The notes under the pieces are model-generated. The model saw nothing but the letters and a program-made list of their open reading frames with translations. It searched no databases and had not been told where the DNA came from. 6,213 bases of DNA from Lachnospiraceae bacterium UBA4711 (GTDB lineage Bacteria; Bacillota; Clostridia; Lachnospirales; Lachnospiraceae), in contig DHJV01000096.1 in the NCBI GenBank assembly GCA_002404515.1, positions 10,098-16,310 of the forward strand, in the 5' to 3' direction. The position numbers and the translations under genes were made by a program. How positions within the stretch are numbered: the stretch's first letter is position 1; every line of letters starts with the position of its first letter. Shown one piece after another: positions 1 to 5,860 of the stretch.

Positions 1-297
1 CATAAGGTTGAGGCTGAGGTAAAGCGGAAAGAGGGAATCATCCGCAAGTATATGGATGAGAACATTGCAAGACCAGGTGTGGAGATCCGAGGAATCGGCT
101 GTATCTGGGGAGTGCAGGTTGCAGATGGAAAGCTTGCACTGGCAATCTGTAACAAGTGCTTTGAAAAGGGATTGATCATGGAGCGTGCAGGTCGTGACAA
201 CAATGTGTTGAAACTGATGCCGGCGCTTGTGGCAACGGATGATGAATTGATTCGCGGATTGGATATCATCAGAGACTCAATGAATGAATTGATGTAA
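1..297 (+). CDS. Class III PLP aminotransferase, EctB-like (diaminobutyrate--2-oxoglutarate transaminase family), 3' fragment
   Basis: Only the last 98 residues are present; the frame is open from base 1 and ends at TAA 295-297, so the start lies outside the window. The segment GVEIRGIGCIWGVQV, followed by a CFEKGLIMERAGR stretch, VLKLMPALV and a closing LIRGLDIIRDS helix, is the usual C-terminal small domain of class III (ornithine/GABA/diaminobutyrate type) aminotransferases. The Cys-Phe-Glu-Lys-Gly-Leu-Ile block followed by Val-Leu-Lys-Leu-Met-Pro is closest, from memory, to EctB/diaminobutyrate transaminases, which move an amino group from glutamate to aspartate semialdehyde. The PLP lysine and most catalytic residues are in the missing part, so the substrate cannot be decided here. 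An ornithine, acetylornithine or other omega-aminotransferase remains possible. A strong terminator follows 10 bp after the stop, so this is the last gene of its transcription unit. Confidence 0.8.
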   Translation, partial: HKVEAEVKRKEGIIRKYMDENIARPGVEIRGIGCIWGVQVADGKLALAICNKCFEKGLIMERAGRDNNVLKLMPALVATDDELIRGLDIIRDSMNELM

Positions 298-306
298 GAT
301 ATTATT

Positions 307-346
307 GCCGCACCGGGGAAACTTTGGTGCGGCTATTTTTATATTT
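307..346 (+). terminator. Rho-independent terminator of the aminotransferase gene
   Basis: A perfect 8-bp GC-rich stem, GCCGCACC (307-314) with GGTGCGGC (326-333), encloses an 11-nt loop and is followed at once by the T-rich run TATTTTTATATTT (334-346). It begins 10 bp after the aminotransferase stop codon. The opposite strand has no T-run after the stem, so it should act only on rightward transcription. Confidence 0.88.
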
Positions 347-364
347 GTAACGGAAGTAACGGAA
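347..364 (+). repeat. Perfect 9-bp tandem duplication next to the alr ribosome binding site
   Basis: GTAACGGAA occurs twice head to tail (347-355 and 356-364). The second copy supplies the first bases of the purine-rich GGAAGGGAAG that serves as the alr Shine-Dalgarno region. A short slippage duplication is the simplest explanation; an effect on translation is speculation. Confidence 0.7.
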
Positions 365-370
365 GGGAAG
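361..370 (+). promoter_or_regulatory. Ribosome binding site that fixes the alr start
   Basis: The purine-rich GGAAGGGAAG ends 6 nt before ATG 377. The same frame is open upstream to a TTG at 305, but that codon sits at the base of the terminator hairpin, has no comparable ribosome binding site, and would add 24 residues unlike the start of alanine racemases. ATG 377 is therefore preferred. Confidence 0.75.
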
Positions 371-376
371 AACGAT

Positions 377-1510
377 ATGGAACCTTGGATGGGAAGGACG
401 GCAGCAGTCGTCGACCTTGGAATGTTGAAACATAATCTGGCAGAGATCCGCAAGAAATTAAAACCGGGTGTCGAACTGATGGCGGTTTTAAAGGGCGACG
501 GATACCGGCATGGCGCAGAAGGATTGTATCCGACACTGAAGGCGTGTGGAGTGACAAACTATGCGGTTGCCCTGTGGAGCGAGGGCGTTGCCCTGCGGGA
601 ACACGGCGCGACGGAACCGATTCTTGTGCTTGGAGATACCAGAGATTATGACCTGGATGAGGCAGTCCGTTACAATCTGGATTTCCCGGTGTTCTCGGTA
701 GAATATGCGAAGACGGTTGCCGAGGCAGCGAAACGGCAGGGCAGAAAGCAGAATGTGCAGATTAAGCTTGACACCGGAATGAGCCGGATCGGGTTCCCGG
801 ATAATGATGAGACCCTTGAAGCAATCAGGGAGATCTCACAGATGGAATCCCTGCATATGACAGGTATTTTCACGCATTTTGCGCGGGCAGATGAGTACGA
901 TCATAAGAGCGCAGAAAAACAGCTTGCCCGTTTCCTGCGTATGACAGAAAAATTAAAGAAAATGGGAATCACATTTCCGAAGTATCATGTGGCGAACAGC
1001 CCGGCAATCCTGCTGCTGCCGGATTCACAGCTTGATATGGTACGTGCCGGAGATATCTTATATGGCTTGAATCCAATCGATGAAGAAGGATTTAAGAAAG
1101 AAAACTTCAAGGAGATTTTGAGCTGGTACACCTATGTTGTTATGGTGAAAGAAGTTCCGACAGGAACCGAAGTCGGCTATGGCGGTACGTTTGTGACAAA
1201 GCGTCCGACGAAGATCGCAACCCTGCCGGTTGGGTTTGCGGATGGATATCGTCGGGACTTATCGAATCGAGGAAAGGTGCTGATCCGTGGCAAGGAAGCA
1301 CCGATCATCGGAAGAGTCTGTATGGATCAGTGCATGGTCGATGTGACAGATATCCCGGATGTACAGAGAAATGATCAGGTAACACTGCTTGGCGGAGAAC
1401 TTTCCATCCAGTGGATGGCAGATCTGCTGGAGACAAATGTCGATGAGATCGTATGTAATATCTCCCAGCGTGTGCCACGTGTCTATATCGATTCCACACA
1501 GGAATCATAA
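377..1510 (+). CDS. alr: Alanine racemase (PLP-dependent, fold type III)
   Basis: A 377-residue cytoplasmic enzyme that interconverts L- and D-alanine for cell-wall synthesis; the length is normal for the family. From ATG 377 the PLP-binding lysine is K39 in VLKGDGYRHG, the same number as in the Geobacillus enzyme. Other expected elements are IKLDTGMSRIGF (130-140, with R137), HVANSPA (204-210), the second catalytic base Y268 in GYGGTF, LPVGFADGYRRD (283-294), the substrate-site CMDQCMVDVTD (315-325) and the C-terminal ISQRVPRVY (362-370). Departures from what I recall of the family: the PLP-lysine motif reads Y-R-H-G instead of Y-G-H-G (R44), F287 stands where Geobacillus has a tyrosine, and Q364 stands where it has Tyr354, a position that differs in VanT-type serine racemases. 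The fold and reaction class look secure; preference for alanine over serine is not. It lies 43 bp after a terminator with no convincing promoter between, and 24 bp before the flippase gene, with which it is probably co-transcribed. Confidence 0.94.
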   Translation: MEPWMGRTAAVVDLGMLKHNLAEIRKKLKPGVELMAVLKGDGYRHGAEGLYPTLKACGVTNYAVALWSEGVALREHGATEPILVLGDTRDYDLDEAVRYNLDFPVFSVEYAKTVAEAAKRQGRKQNVQIKLDTGMSRIGFPDNDETLEAIREISQMESLHMTGIFTHFARADEYDHKSAEKQLARFLRMTEKLKKMGITFPKYHVANSPAILLLPDSQLDMVRAGDILYGLNPIDEEGFKKENFKEILSWYTYVVMVKEVPTGTEVGYGGTFVTKRPTKIATLPVGFADGYRRDLSNRGKVLIRGKEAPIIGRVCMDQCMVDVTDIPDVQRNDQVTLLGGELSIQWMADLLETNVDEIVCNISQRVPRVYIDSTQES

Positions 1511-1534
1511 GTTCGTAGTAGAAAGAGGAATGTT

Positions 1535-3064
1535 ATGCAACAGGAAACCCGTGTAAAAAATGCCTCACGAAATGTTGTGTTTGGCATGTTTTTGAAAGGC
1601 TATCAGATACTGCTTCCATTTATCATGCGTACAGCGATCATGTACTACATGGGCGATGGGTATCTTGGCTTGAACAGTTTGTTTGGTTCGGTACTGTGGG
1701 TGTTGAACCTTGCGGAGCTGGGTGTTGGTTCGGCGATGGTGTATTCTATGTATCAGCCAATCATCGACAATGATAAAGAGCAGATCTGCGCGTTGTTAAA
1801 ATTATATCAGAAATATTACCGGATCATCGGTCTTGTGATCGCGGTCGTCGGGGGAATTCTGACGCCGTTTATTCCGTATCTTGTAAAGAGCGATATGCCA
1901 GAGGGCGTGAACATCTATGTCGTGTATCTGCTTAATCTGTTTTGCACCTGTATGTCTTACTGGCTGCTCGCGTACAAGAATAGTCTGCTCACCGCACACC
2001 AGAGAAACGATGTGGCAAGCAAGGTCATGCTTGTGACGAATACATTCCAGTATGTAGCACAGTTGGTTGTCGTTATGACAATTGGCGATTATTATATTTA
2101 TTTGATCGTACAGATTTTCACACAGATCGTGACGAATCTGGTAACCGCATATTTTGCAAACAAGATGTATCCGGAGTATAAGGCAGTTGGCAAGCTGCCA
2201 AAGGAAACGGTAAAGAAGATCAATAACCGTATCAAAGATCTGTTCACCATGAAGGTGGGTCAGGTCATTGTATCCTCGGCAGATACGATAGTTATATCTG
2301 CATTCTTAGGACTTGCAGCCAATGCATTTTACAACAATTATTATTATGTGCTGACTGCGGTAACCGGAATCATGAATGTTGTGTTTGTGTCGTGTACAGC
2401 GGGTATCGGAAACAGTATTCTTGTGGAATCCGAAGAGAAAAATTATATGGATCTGAAGAAGCTTTCATTTATTATAATGTGGCTTGCGGGGATGTGCAGT
2501 GCAGTTATGCTCTGTCTGTATCAGCCGTTCATGCGGCTCTGGGTAACGGAAAAACGAATGCTTCCGTTTGCAGTCGTTGTCTGTATGGTTGTGTATTTCT
2601 TCATCAGCCAGGTCAACCAGATCCTGATTACTTACAAGGATGCAGCCGGAATCTGGCACGAAGACCGGTTCCGCCCGCTTGTGACGGCACTTGTGAATCT
2701 GGTGCTGAATATTATTCTTGTGCAGTTTATTGGTATCTATGGTGTTATCCTGTCAACAGTTATTTCTGTGCTGGTTGTTGGTATGCCATGGATTCTGCAT
2801 AATCTGTTTACCGTATTGTTTAAGCGGAATGCATGGGAATATATACGGAAGCTTTTATATTATACAATTGTGACAGCAATTGTATGTACACTTACTTATC
2901 TGGCTGCAAGTCAGATACCGGGTGTTGGAATTCTGACACTGATCCTGAAGGCAATCGTGTCCGTGATCGTGTCAAATCTGCTTATGTTTGTGGCTTATTT
3001 CAAGATGGGAGAATTTGCAGAGGTAAAGAAACTTGTGATACGCGTATGGAAGAGACAGGCTTAA
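1535..3064 (+). CDS. Oligosaccharide/polysaccharide flippase (Wzx-like, MOP superfamily)
   Basis: A 509-residue, very hydrophobic integral membrane protein with about 14 predicted helices by eye (roughly residues 12-37, 44-73, 95-117, 125-147, 165-185, 187-208, 247-275, 278-297, 310-330, 342-367, 381-397, 399-428, 436-456 and 464-488). The N-terminal SRNVVFGMFLKGYQILLPFIMR and the following YMGDGYLGLNSLFGSVLWVLNLAELGVGSA region fit the polysaccharide-export flippase family: a charged start, a first helix ending in arginine, then a loop leading to the LGLNSLF and ELGVG segments. Family members flip undecaprenyl-linked glycan repeat units across the membrane. SD AAGAGGA (1523-1529) precedes ATG 1535. 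The gene follows alr by 24 bp and precedes the lipoprotein gene by 57 bp. No glycosyltransferase or polymerase gene is in view, so the glycan cargo (capsule, exopolysaccharide or wall polymer) cannot be named; a lipid II flippase role is less likely but not excluded. Confidence 0.88.
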   Translation: MQQETRVKNASRNVVFGMFLKGYQILLPFIMRTAIMYYMGDGYLGLNSLFGSVLWVLNLAELGVGSAMVYSMYQPIIDNDKEQICALLKLYQKYYRIIGLVIAVVGGILTPFIPYLVKSDMPEGVNIYVVYLLNLFCTCMSYWLLAYKNSLLTAHQRNDVASKVMLVTNTFQYVAQLVVVMTIGDYYIYLIVQIFTQIVTNLVTAYFANKMYPEYKAVGKLPKETVKKINNRIKDLFTMKVGQVIVSSADTIVISAFLGLAANAFYNNYYYVLTAVTGIMNVVFVSCTAGIGNSILVESEEKNYMDLKKLSFIIMWLAGMCSAVMLCLYQPFMRLWVTEKRMLPFAVVVCMVVYFFISQVNQILITYKDAAGIWHEDRFRPLVTALVNLVLNIILVQFIGIYGVILSTVISVLVVGMPWILHNLFTVLFKRNAWEYIRKLLYYTIVTAIVCTLTYLAASQIPGVGILTLILKAIVSVIVSNLLMFVAYFKMGEFAEVKKLVIRVWKRQA

Positions 3065-3121
3065 TGTGGTGCGTGTGCGTGAACGCTGGGACAGCAGCCA
3101 TGTGAGCGGGAAGGAGAACTT

Positions 3122-4150
3122 ATGAGGAAGTCAAAATTATGGGCGGTATGTGTGATGACGGCGGCAATGCTCACACTGTCTGCATGCGGAAAAGAGGATA
3201 AGCTGGTTCTGGTGACGACGGAAGCGGGCGCATCGCAGAGTGATGCGGCAACAACTGAAGATATTCTGGCGGATATCCGGGAGGAATCGGAGAATACGAC
3301 GGAAGAGGAAAAGAAGCGCGAACCCGCCTCTGAGGAAGATAAGAAGGTCACTCTGGAAGCAATCTATGATGCAAACAAAGGGGATACATTGCTTGCAGGG
3401 GGAAACAATTACAGTTTGAACACAATCTATTACAGTGATGGCGTTGAGGTGTATTCGGAATATCAGTTCCTTGGGTTTGCCGAGGACGGCACATATCTGC
3501 AGGCGTATGAGGATTCAAACGGAATCGTGCAGGTGCTTGACAAGGAATATGGATATTGGTACCGGATTGATGAGGACAAGACCTGTTATGCACTGATTTA
3601 TCCGGAGCCAAATGTGGCAGATGCGATCATCAACACAAACCACAACGATATGATCATTTCGCTCACAGAGGCAGATCAGACAATCAAAGATATCTACCGC
3701 GAGGATGGTGATCTGGTAGTCGAAACAAATTATAAGAATGATAATGCATCGTATGTGTTTAAATATATTTTGGATGACAATTACAAGGTGCTTGAATATT
3801 ACTGCTATGATGCAAATGGGGAAAAGGTATCCTATTCATGGGTGACAGAAGGAAATTCTTATACATACCCGGAAGCAATCGCAACGGCACACGAATCCAT
3901 GATGACGCGGACGGTTACGTTTAAGATTTTAGAGGGAAAAGGACTGGAAAACAGCTACACAGTTCCAGTGGATAAACCAGTACAGCTTGCATTACTGGAA
4001 TATAAGGCGTACTCTGATGAGGCGTGTACGACAACCTGGGAGGAGACGGCGGATGATTCTGGCATGTATGGGGATGAGGTGATCTATCTCAAACGTGACA
4101 GTGCGGATACAACACAGGAAACAACAGAAGATTCAACGGCAAATCCGTAA
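3122..4150 (+). CDS. Secreted lipoprotein of unknown function with acidic linker and possible InlB-type repeat
   Basis: A 342-residue protein that begins with a clear lipoprotein signal: basic MRKSK, a hydrophobic stretch, and lipobox L19-S-A-C22, so the mature protein should be anchored to the outer face of the membrane through C22. Residues about 32-77 are an acidic, Thr/Ser-rich linker. Residues about 78-255 look beta-rich, with many Tyr and Asp and repeated Y-x-x-D/E-x-G turns; this part is loosely reminiscent of LolA/LppX-type lipoprotein domains, but I could not identify it. Residues about 264-325 (VTFKILEGKG, then YKAYSDEACTTTWEE and DEVIYLKRD) resemble a divergent InlB B-repeat (Listeria-Bacteroides repeat). 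The tail (326-342) is Thr/Asp-rich. SD AAGGAG (3111-3116) lies 5 nt before the ATG. No promoter is evident in the 57-bp gap after the flippase gene, so co-transcription is likely. Function unknown. Confidence 0.85.
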   Translation: MRKSKLWAVCVMTAAMLTLSACGKEDKLVLVTTEAGASQSDAATTEDILADIREESENTTEEEKKREPASEEDKKVTLEAIYDANKGDTLLAGGNNYSLNTIYYSDGVEVYSEYQFLGFAEDGTYLQAYEDSNGIVQVLDKEYGYWYRIDEDKTCYALIYPEPNVADAIINTNHNDMIISLTEADQTIKDIYREDGDLVVETNYKNDNASYVFKYILDDNYKVLEYYCYDANGEKVSYSWVTEGNSYTYPEAIATAHESMMTRTVTFKILEGKGLENSYTVPVDKPVQLALLEYKAYSDEACTTTWEETADDSGMYGDEVIYLKRDSADTTQETTEDSTANP

Positions 4151-4155
4151 ACCTC

Positions 4156-4185
4156 TTTACAAATCAGTGGGACATGTAGTATACT
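4156..4185 (+). promoter_or_regulatory. Sigma-A-type promoter of the FliD-like gene
   Basis: A -35 box TTTACA (4156-4161), an 18-bp spacer and a -10 box TATACT (4180-4185) lie just after the lipoprotein stop codon. Transcription would start near 4192, giving a leader of about 40 nt before ATG 4233. Both hexamers differ from consensus at one position. No terminator separates it from the lipoprotein gene, so read-through from upstream can add to its output. Confidence 0.72.
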
Positions 4186-4188
4186 ACA
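4175..4188. promoter_or_regulatory. Perfect 14-bp palindrome over the -10 box (possible operator)
   Basis: TGTAGTATACTACA is identical to its reverse complement over all 14 bases, and its centre coincides with the -10 hexamer TATACT. A dimeric repressor bound here would block RNA polymerase. No regulator gene is in the window and I cannot assign the site to a known family, so the operator role is inference; the -10 core TATA is itself palindromic, which raises the chance of coincidence. Confidence 0.4.
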
Positions 4189-4232
4189 GATAAGAATGAA
4201 TAGCAGGAGAAATGTAAAAAGGAAGTGAGAAC

Positions 4233-4919
4233 ATGAGTTTGAATATTGGAAGCAATTTTTTTAATAGCATGCTCGGAACATCATCCGGAAGCTCAGGCAG
4301 TGGATTGATGGGACTTCTCAGCGATTACAACTCCATTCGGAACGGAAGCTATCTGAAGCTTGCAAAGCATTATTATTCGAATGATAGTGCAAAGAAGGCA
4401 ACACAGAAGCAGTTTTCCAAGAGCAATATAGAGACGAAGACAGAGGATACTGCGACAAAGACTGCATCGGAGGATGCGTGGAAGGATCTGAAGACACTGA
4501 AGGATGAGAAGCTGTATCAGAATGGGGATACAGATAAGATTCGGAAGAATGTAAAGAGCTTTGTCAGCAATTACAACAGTGTGATGGAGCGTGCACAGAG
4601 TTCTGATAAATCAAGCGTTCTGAAGGATGCATCCAGACTGGCAGCCCAGACTGGTAATTACACAAGTGCATTAGCCAAGATCGGAATCACTGTGAAGAGC
4701 GATAACACACTGGCATTTGAGGAGGAGGCATTTACAACCGCAGATATGTCTGATGTGAAGAAGCTGTTTGCCGGGGATTTCTCTTTCGGAAGTAATACAC
4801 AGAGCCGTATGCTGCAGCTCGCGAGCGATGCATCTGCAAATTCCGCTTCTGTATTTTATAATCAGTACGGAGCAGTGGCGGGCGCGTCAGTTGGAAGCTT
4901 CTATGACAGCTTATTCTAA
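4233..4919 (+). CDS. Hypothetical protein resembling the C-terminal domain of flagellar cap protein FliD
   Basis: A 228-residue protein without signal peptide, membrane segment or cysteine. Residues 1-30 are Ser/Gly-rich (GTSSGSSGSG at 15-24). Residues 31-48 (DYNSIRNGSYLKLAKHYY) form a motif that I recall from uncharacterised clostridial proteins. Residues 50-80 are a Lys/Thr linker. Residues 104-180 match the pattern of FliD C-terminal domains: a helix with FVSNYNSVMERA (110-121), a coil, then L-A-K-I-GITVKSDNTLAFEEEAF and DVKKLF (174-179), like the FliD arrangement of N-SYN, LGI-x-V-x-x-DG-x-L-x-L-D and V-x-x-LF. The rest (190-228) is Ala/Ser/Gly-rich and ends in the aromatic FYDSLF. The SD-like AAGGAAGTGA (4219-4228) fits the ATG. 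It has its own promoter and terminator. No other flagellar gene is visible, and at 228 residues it lacks most of a normal FliD (usually more than 400), so it may be a small surface or export-system protein rather than a cap. The resemblance is by motif pattern only. Confidence 0.78.
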   Translation: MSLNIGSNFFNSMLGTSSGSSGSGLMGLLSDYNSIRNGSYLKLAKHYYSNDSAKKATQKQFSKSNIETKTEDTATKTASEDAWKDLKTLKDEKLYQNGDTDKIRKNVKSFVSNYNSVMERAQSSDKSSVLKDASRLAAQTGNYTSALAKIGITVKSDNTLAFEEEAFTTADMSDVKKLFAGDFSFGSNTQSRMLQLASDASANSASVFYNQYGAVAGASVGSFYDSLF

Positions 4920-4943
4920 TTAGCAAAGACAGAAATATATAGT

Positions 4944-4965
4944 TCAATCTCCCCAAGAGGATTGA
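4944..4965 (+). other. Small inverted repeat between the FliD-like stop codon and its terminator
   Basis: TCAATC (4944-4949) can pair with GATTGA (4960-4965), with a further T-G pair inside, leaving a C-rich loop. No T-run follows, so it is not a terminator by itself. It could protect the mRNA end or be chance. Confidence 0.3.
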
Positions 4966-4975
4966 TAATAAGAAT

Positions 4976-5014
4976 GGGAAGATCCGCGGGTTGACTGTGG
5001 ATCTTCTTCTTTTG
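4976..5014 (+). terminator. Rho-independent terminator of the FliD-like gene
   Basis: GAAGATCC (4978-4985) pairs perfectly with GGATCTTC (4999-5006). Inner G-T and G-C pairs extend the stem to about 12 bp around a 5-nt GTTGA loop, and two outer G-T pairs are possible. The 3' side runs into TTCTTTTG. It ends about 57 bp after the stop at 4919 is passed and lies only some 26 bp before the rsuA start. The TTGACT at 4991-4996 inside the loop looks like a -35 box but has no -10 partner. Confidence 0.82.
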
Positions 5015-5040
5015 TCTGGAAATGGGAGGACTGGTACAAT

Positions 5041-5766
5041 ATGGCAAAAATACGAATCGACAAATATTTGGCAGATGCGGGCTTTGGCAGTCGCAAGGAT
5101 GTGAAGGGACTGTTGAAGACAAAACAGGTCACCGTAAATGGCGTGACCTGCGTACATGCAGAGGAAAAACTGGAACCGGCGCAGGATGTCGTTTGTGTGC
5201 AGGGCAAACCGGTCGTGTACGAGAGCTTTTCTTATTATATGCTGCATAAACCACGGGGCGTAGTGTCTGCAACAAAGGATGCACATGAAAAGACAGTTGT
5301 GAATCTTATTACGGAGCAAAAACGGCGGGATTTATTTCCGGTTGGACGGCTGGACAAAGACACGGAAGGCTTGCTGCTGTTAACGAATGATGGGAAACTG
5401 TCAAATGATCTGCTGGCACCGGGAAAACATGTGGAAAAAACCTATTATGCAAGGATCAAAGGTGTGGTCACGAAGAAAGAGGTTGCTGCATTTGCAGAGG
5501 GTGTAGATATCGGGGATGAGATGCTCACAGCTCCGGCAGAGATGAAGATCCACAGGGCAGGGAGTGAAAGCGAGATCGAGATCACGATCACAGAAGGCAG
5601 GTATCATCAGATCAAGCGGATGTTTGAAGCGGTTGGCATGCAGGTGATTTACTTGAAACGGCTGCGTATGGGCCCGTTATCTCTGGATGAGTCGCTTGGC
5701 TGCGGAGAATACCGAAAGCTTACCACAGAAGAAATCCAGAGTCTGAAAAACAGGGAAGAATGGTAA
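5041..5766 (+). CDS. rsuA: 16S rRNA pseudouridine synthase, RsuA family
   Basis: A 241-residue cytoplasmic enzyme that isomerises a uridine in small-subunit rRNA (U516 in E. coli numbering) to pseudouridine. An N-terminal S4 RNA-binding domain (residues about 3-48: RIDKYLADAGFGSR and VTVNG) is followed by the catalytic domain with MLHKPRGVVSATKD (67-80), the hallmark GRLDKDTEGLLLLTNDG (102-118) carrying catalytic D105, the VEKTYYARIKG strand (131-141), EGRYHQIKRMFEAVG (185-199) and LKRLRMGPLSLD (205-216). Length and domain order are normal. The short insert-free form and the VSATKD segment favour RsuA over the large-subunit enzymes RluB/E/F, though the rRNA target cannot be proved from sequence. 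SD GGGAGGA (5024-5030) precedes ATG 5041 at a rather long 10-nt spacing. The gene follows a terminator closely and no convincing promoter was found for it, so it may depend on read-through or on a weak promoter in 4920-4980. Confidence 0.95.
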   Translation: MAKIRIDKYLADAGFGSRKDVKGLLKTKQVTVNGVTCVHAEEKLEPAQDVVCVQGKPVVYESFSYYMLHKPRGVVSATKDAHEKTVVNLITEQKRRDLFPVGRLDKDTEGLLLLTNDGKLSNDLLAPGKHVEKTYYARIKGVVTKKEVAAFAEGVDIGDEMLTAPAEMKIHRAGSESEIEITITEGRYHQIKRMFEAVGMQVIYLKRLRMGPLSLDESLGCGEYRKLTTEEIQSLKNREEW

Positions 5767-5793
5767 ATCGTTTGTGAAATACGAGAAAGTATG

Positions 5794-5821
5794 TTGACAT
5801 ATGAGGTAGAAAAAGTATAAA
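5794..5821 (+). promoter_or_regulatory. Strong sigma-A-type promoter of the TTVL-repeat gene
   Basis: A perfect -35 box TTGACA (5794-5799), a 16-bp spacer and TATAAA (5816-5821, five of six consensus bases) lie 28 bp after the rsuA stop. Transcription should start near 5828, about 33 nt before ATG 5861. No terminator was seen between rsuA and this promoter. Confidence 0.78.
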
Positions 5822-5860
5822 CTGTAGAGAAGGTATTGCAGTTTTGCAGGAGGAGACAAT

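Noticed and set aside
305..376. In-frame upstream extension of alr from TTG 305 (24 extra residues)
   Set aside because: The TTG lies in the base of the terminator hairpin, has no ribosome binding site, and the added residues do not look like a racemase N-terminus; ATG 377 puts the PLP lysine at the usual position 39.
2392..3105. + strand frames 2392-2802 and 2833-3105 inside the flippase gene
   Set aside because: Out-of-frame shadows of a clear membrane protein; Cys-rich composition and no ribosome binding site.
4196..4228. Ten-codon leader ORF (MNSRRNVKRK) ending inside the Shine-Dalgarno of the FliD-like gene
   Set aside because: It would begin only about 4 nt after the predicted transcription start with no ribosome binding site, and has no regulatory codon run; most likely chance.
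4991..5019. Possible promoter with -35 TTGACT in the terminator loop before rsuA
   Set aside because: No -10-like hexamer occurs 15-19 bp downstream (the region reads TTTGTCTGG).
4732..5319. Reverse-strand 195-codon frame spanning the end of the FliD-like gene, the terminator and the start of rsuA
   Set aside because: It crosses a terminator and overlaps two well-supported + strand genes, and its composition (many His, Cys, Arg) is typical of antisense translation.
5767..5793. Possible terminator after rsuA (TCGT pairing with ACGA)
   Set aside because: Only a 4-bp stem and no T-run.
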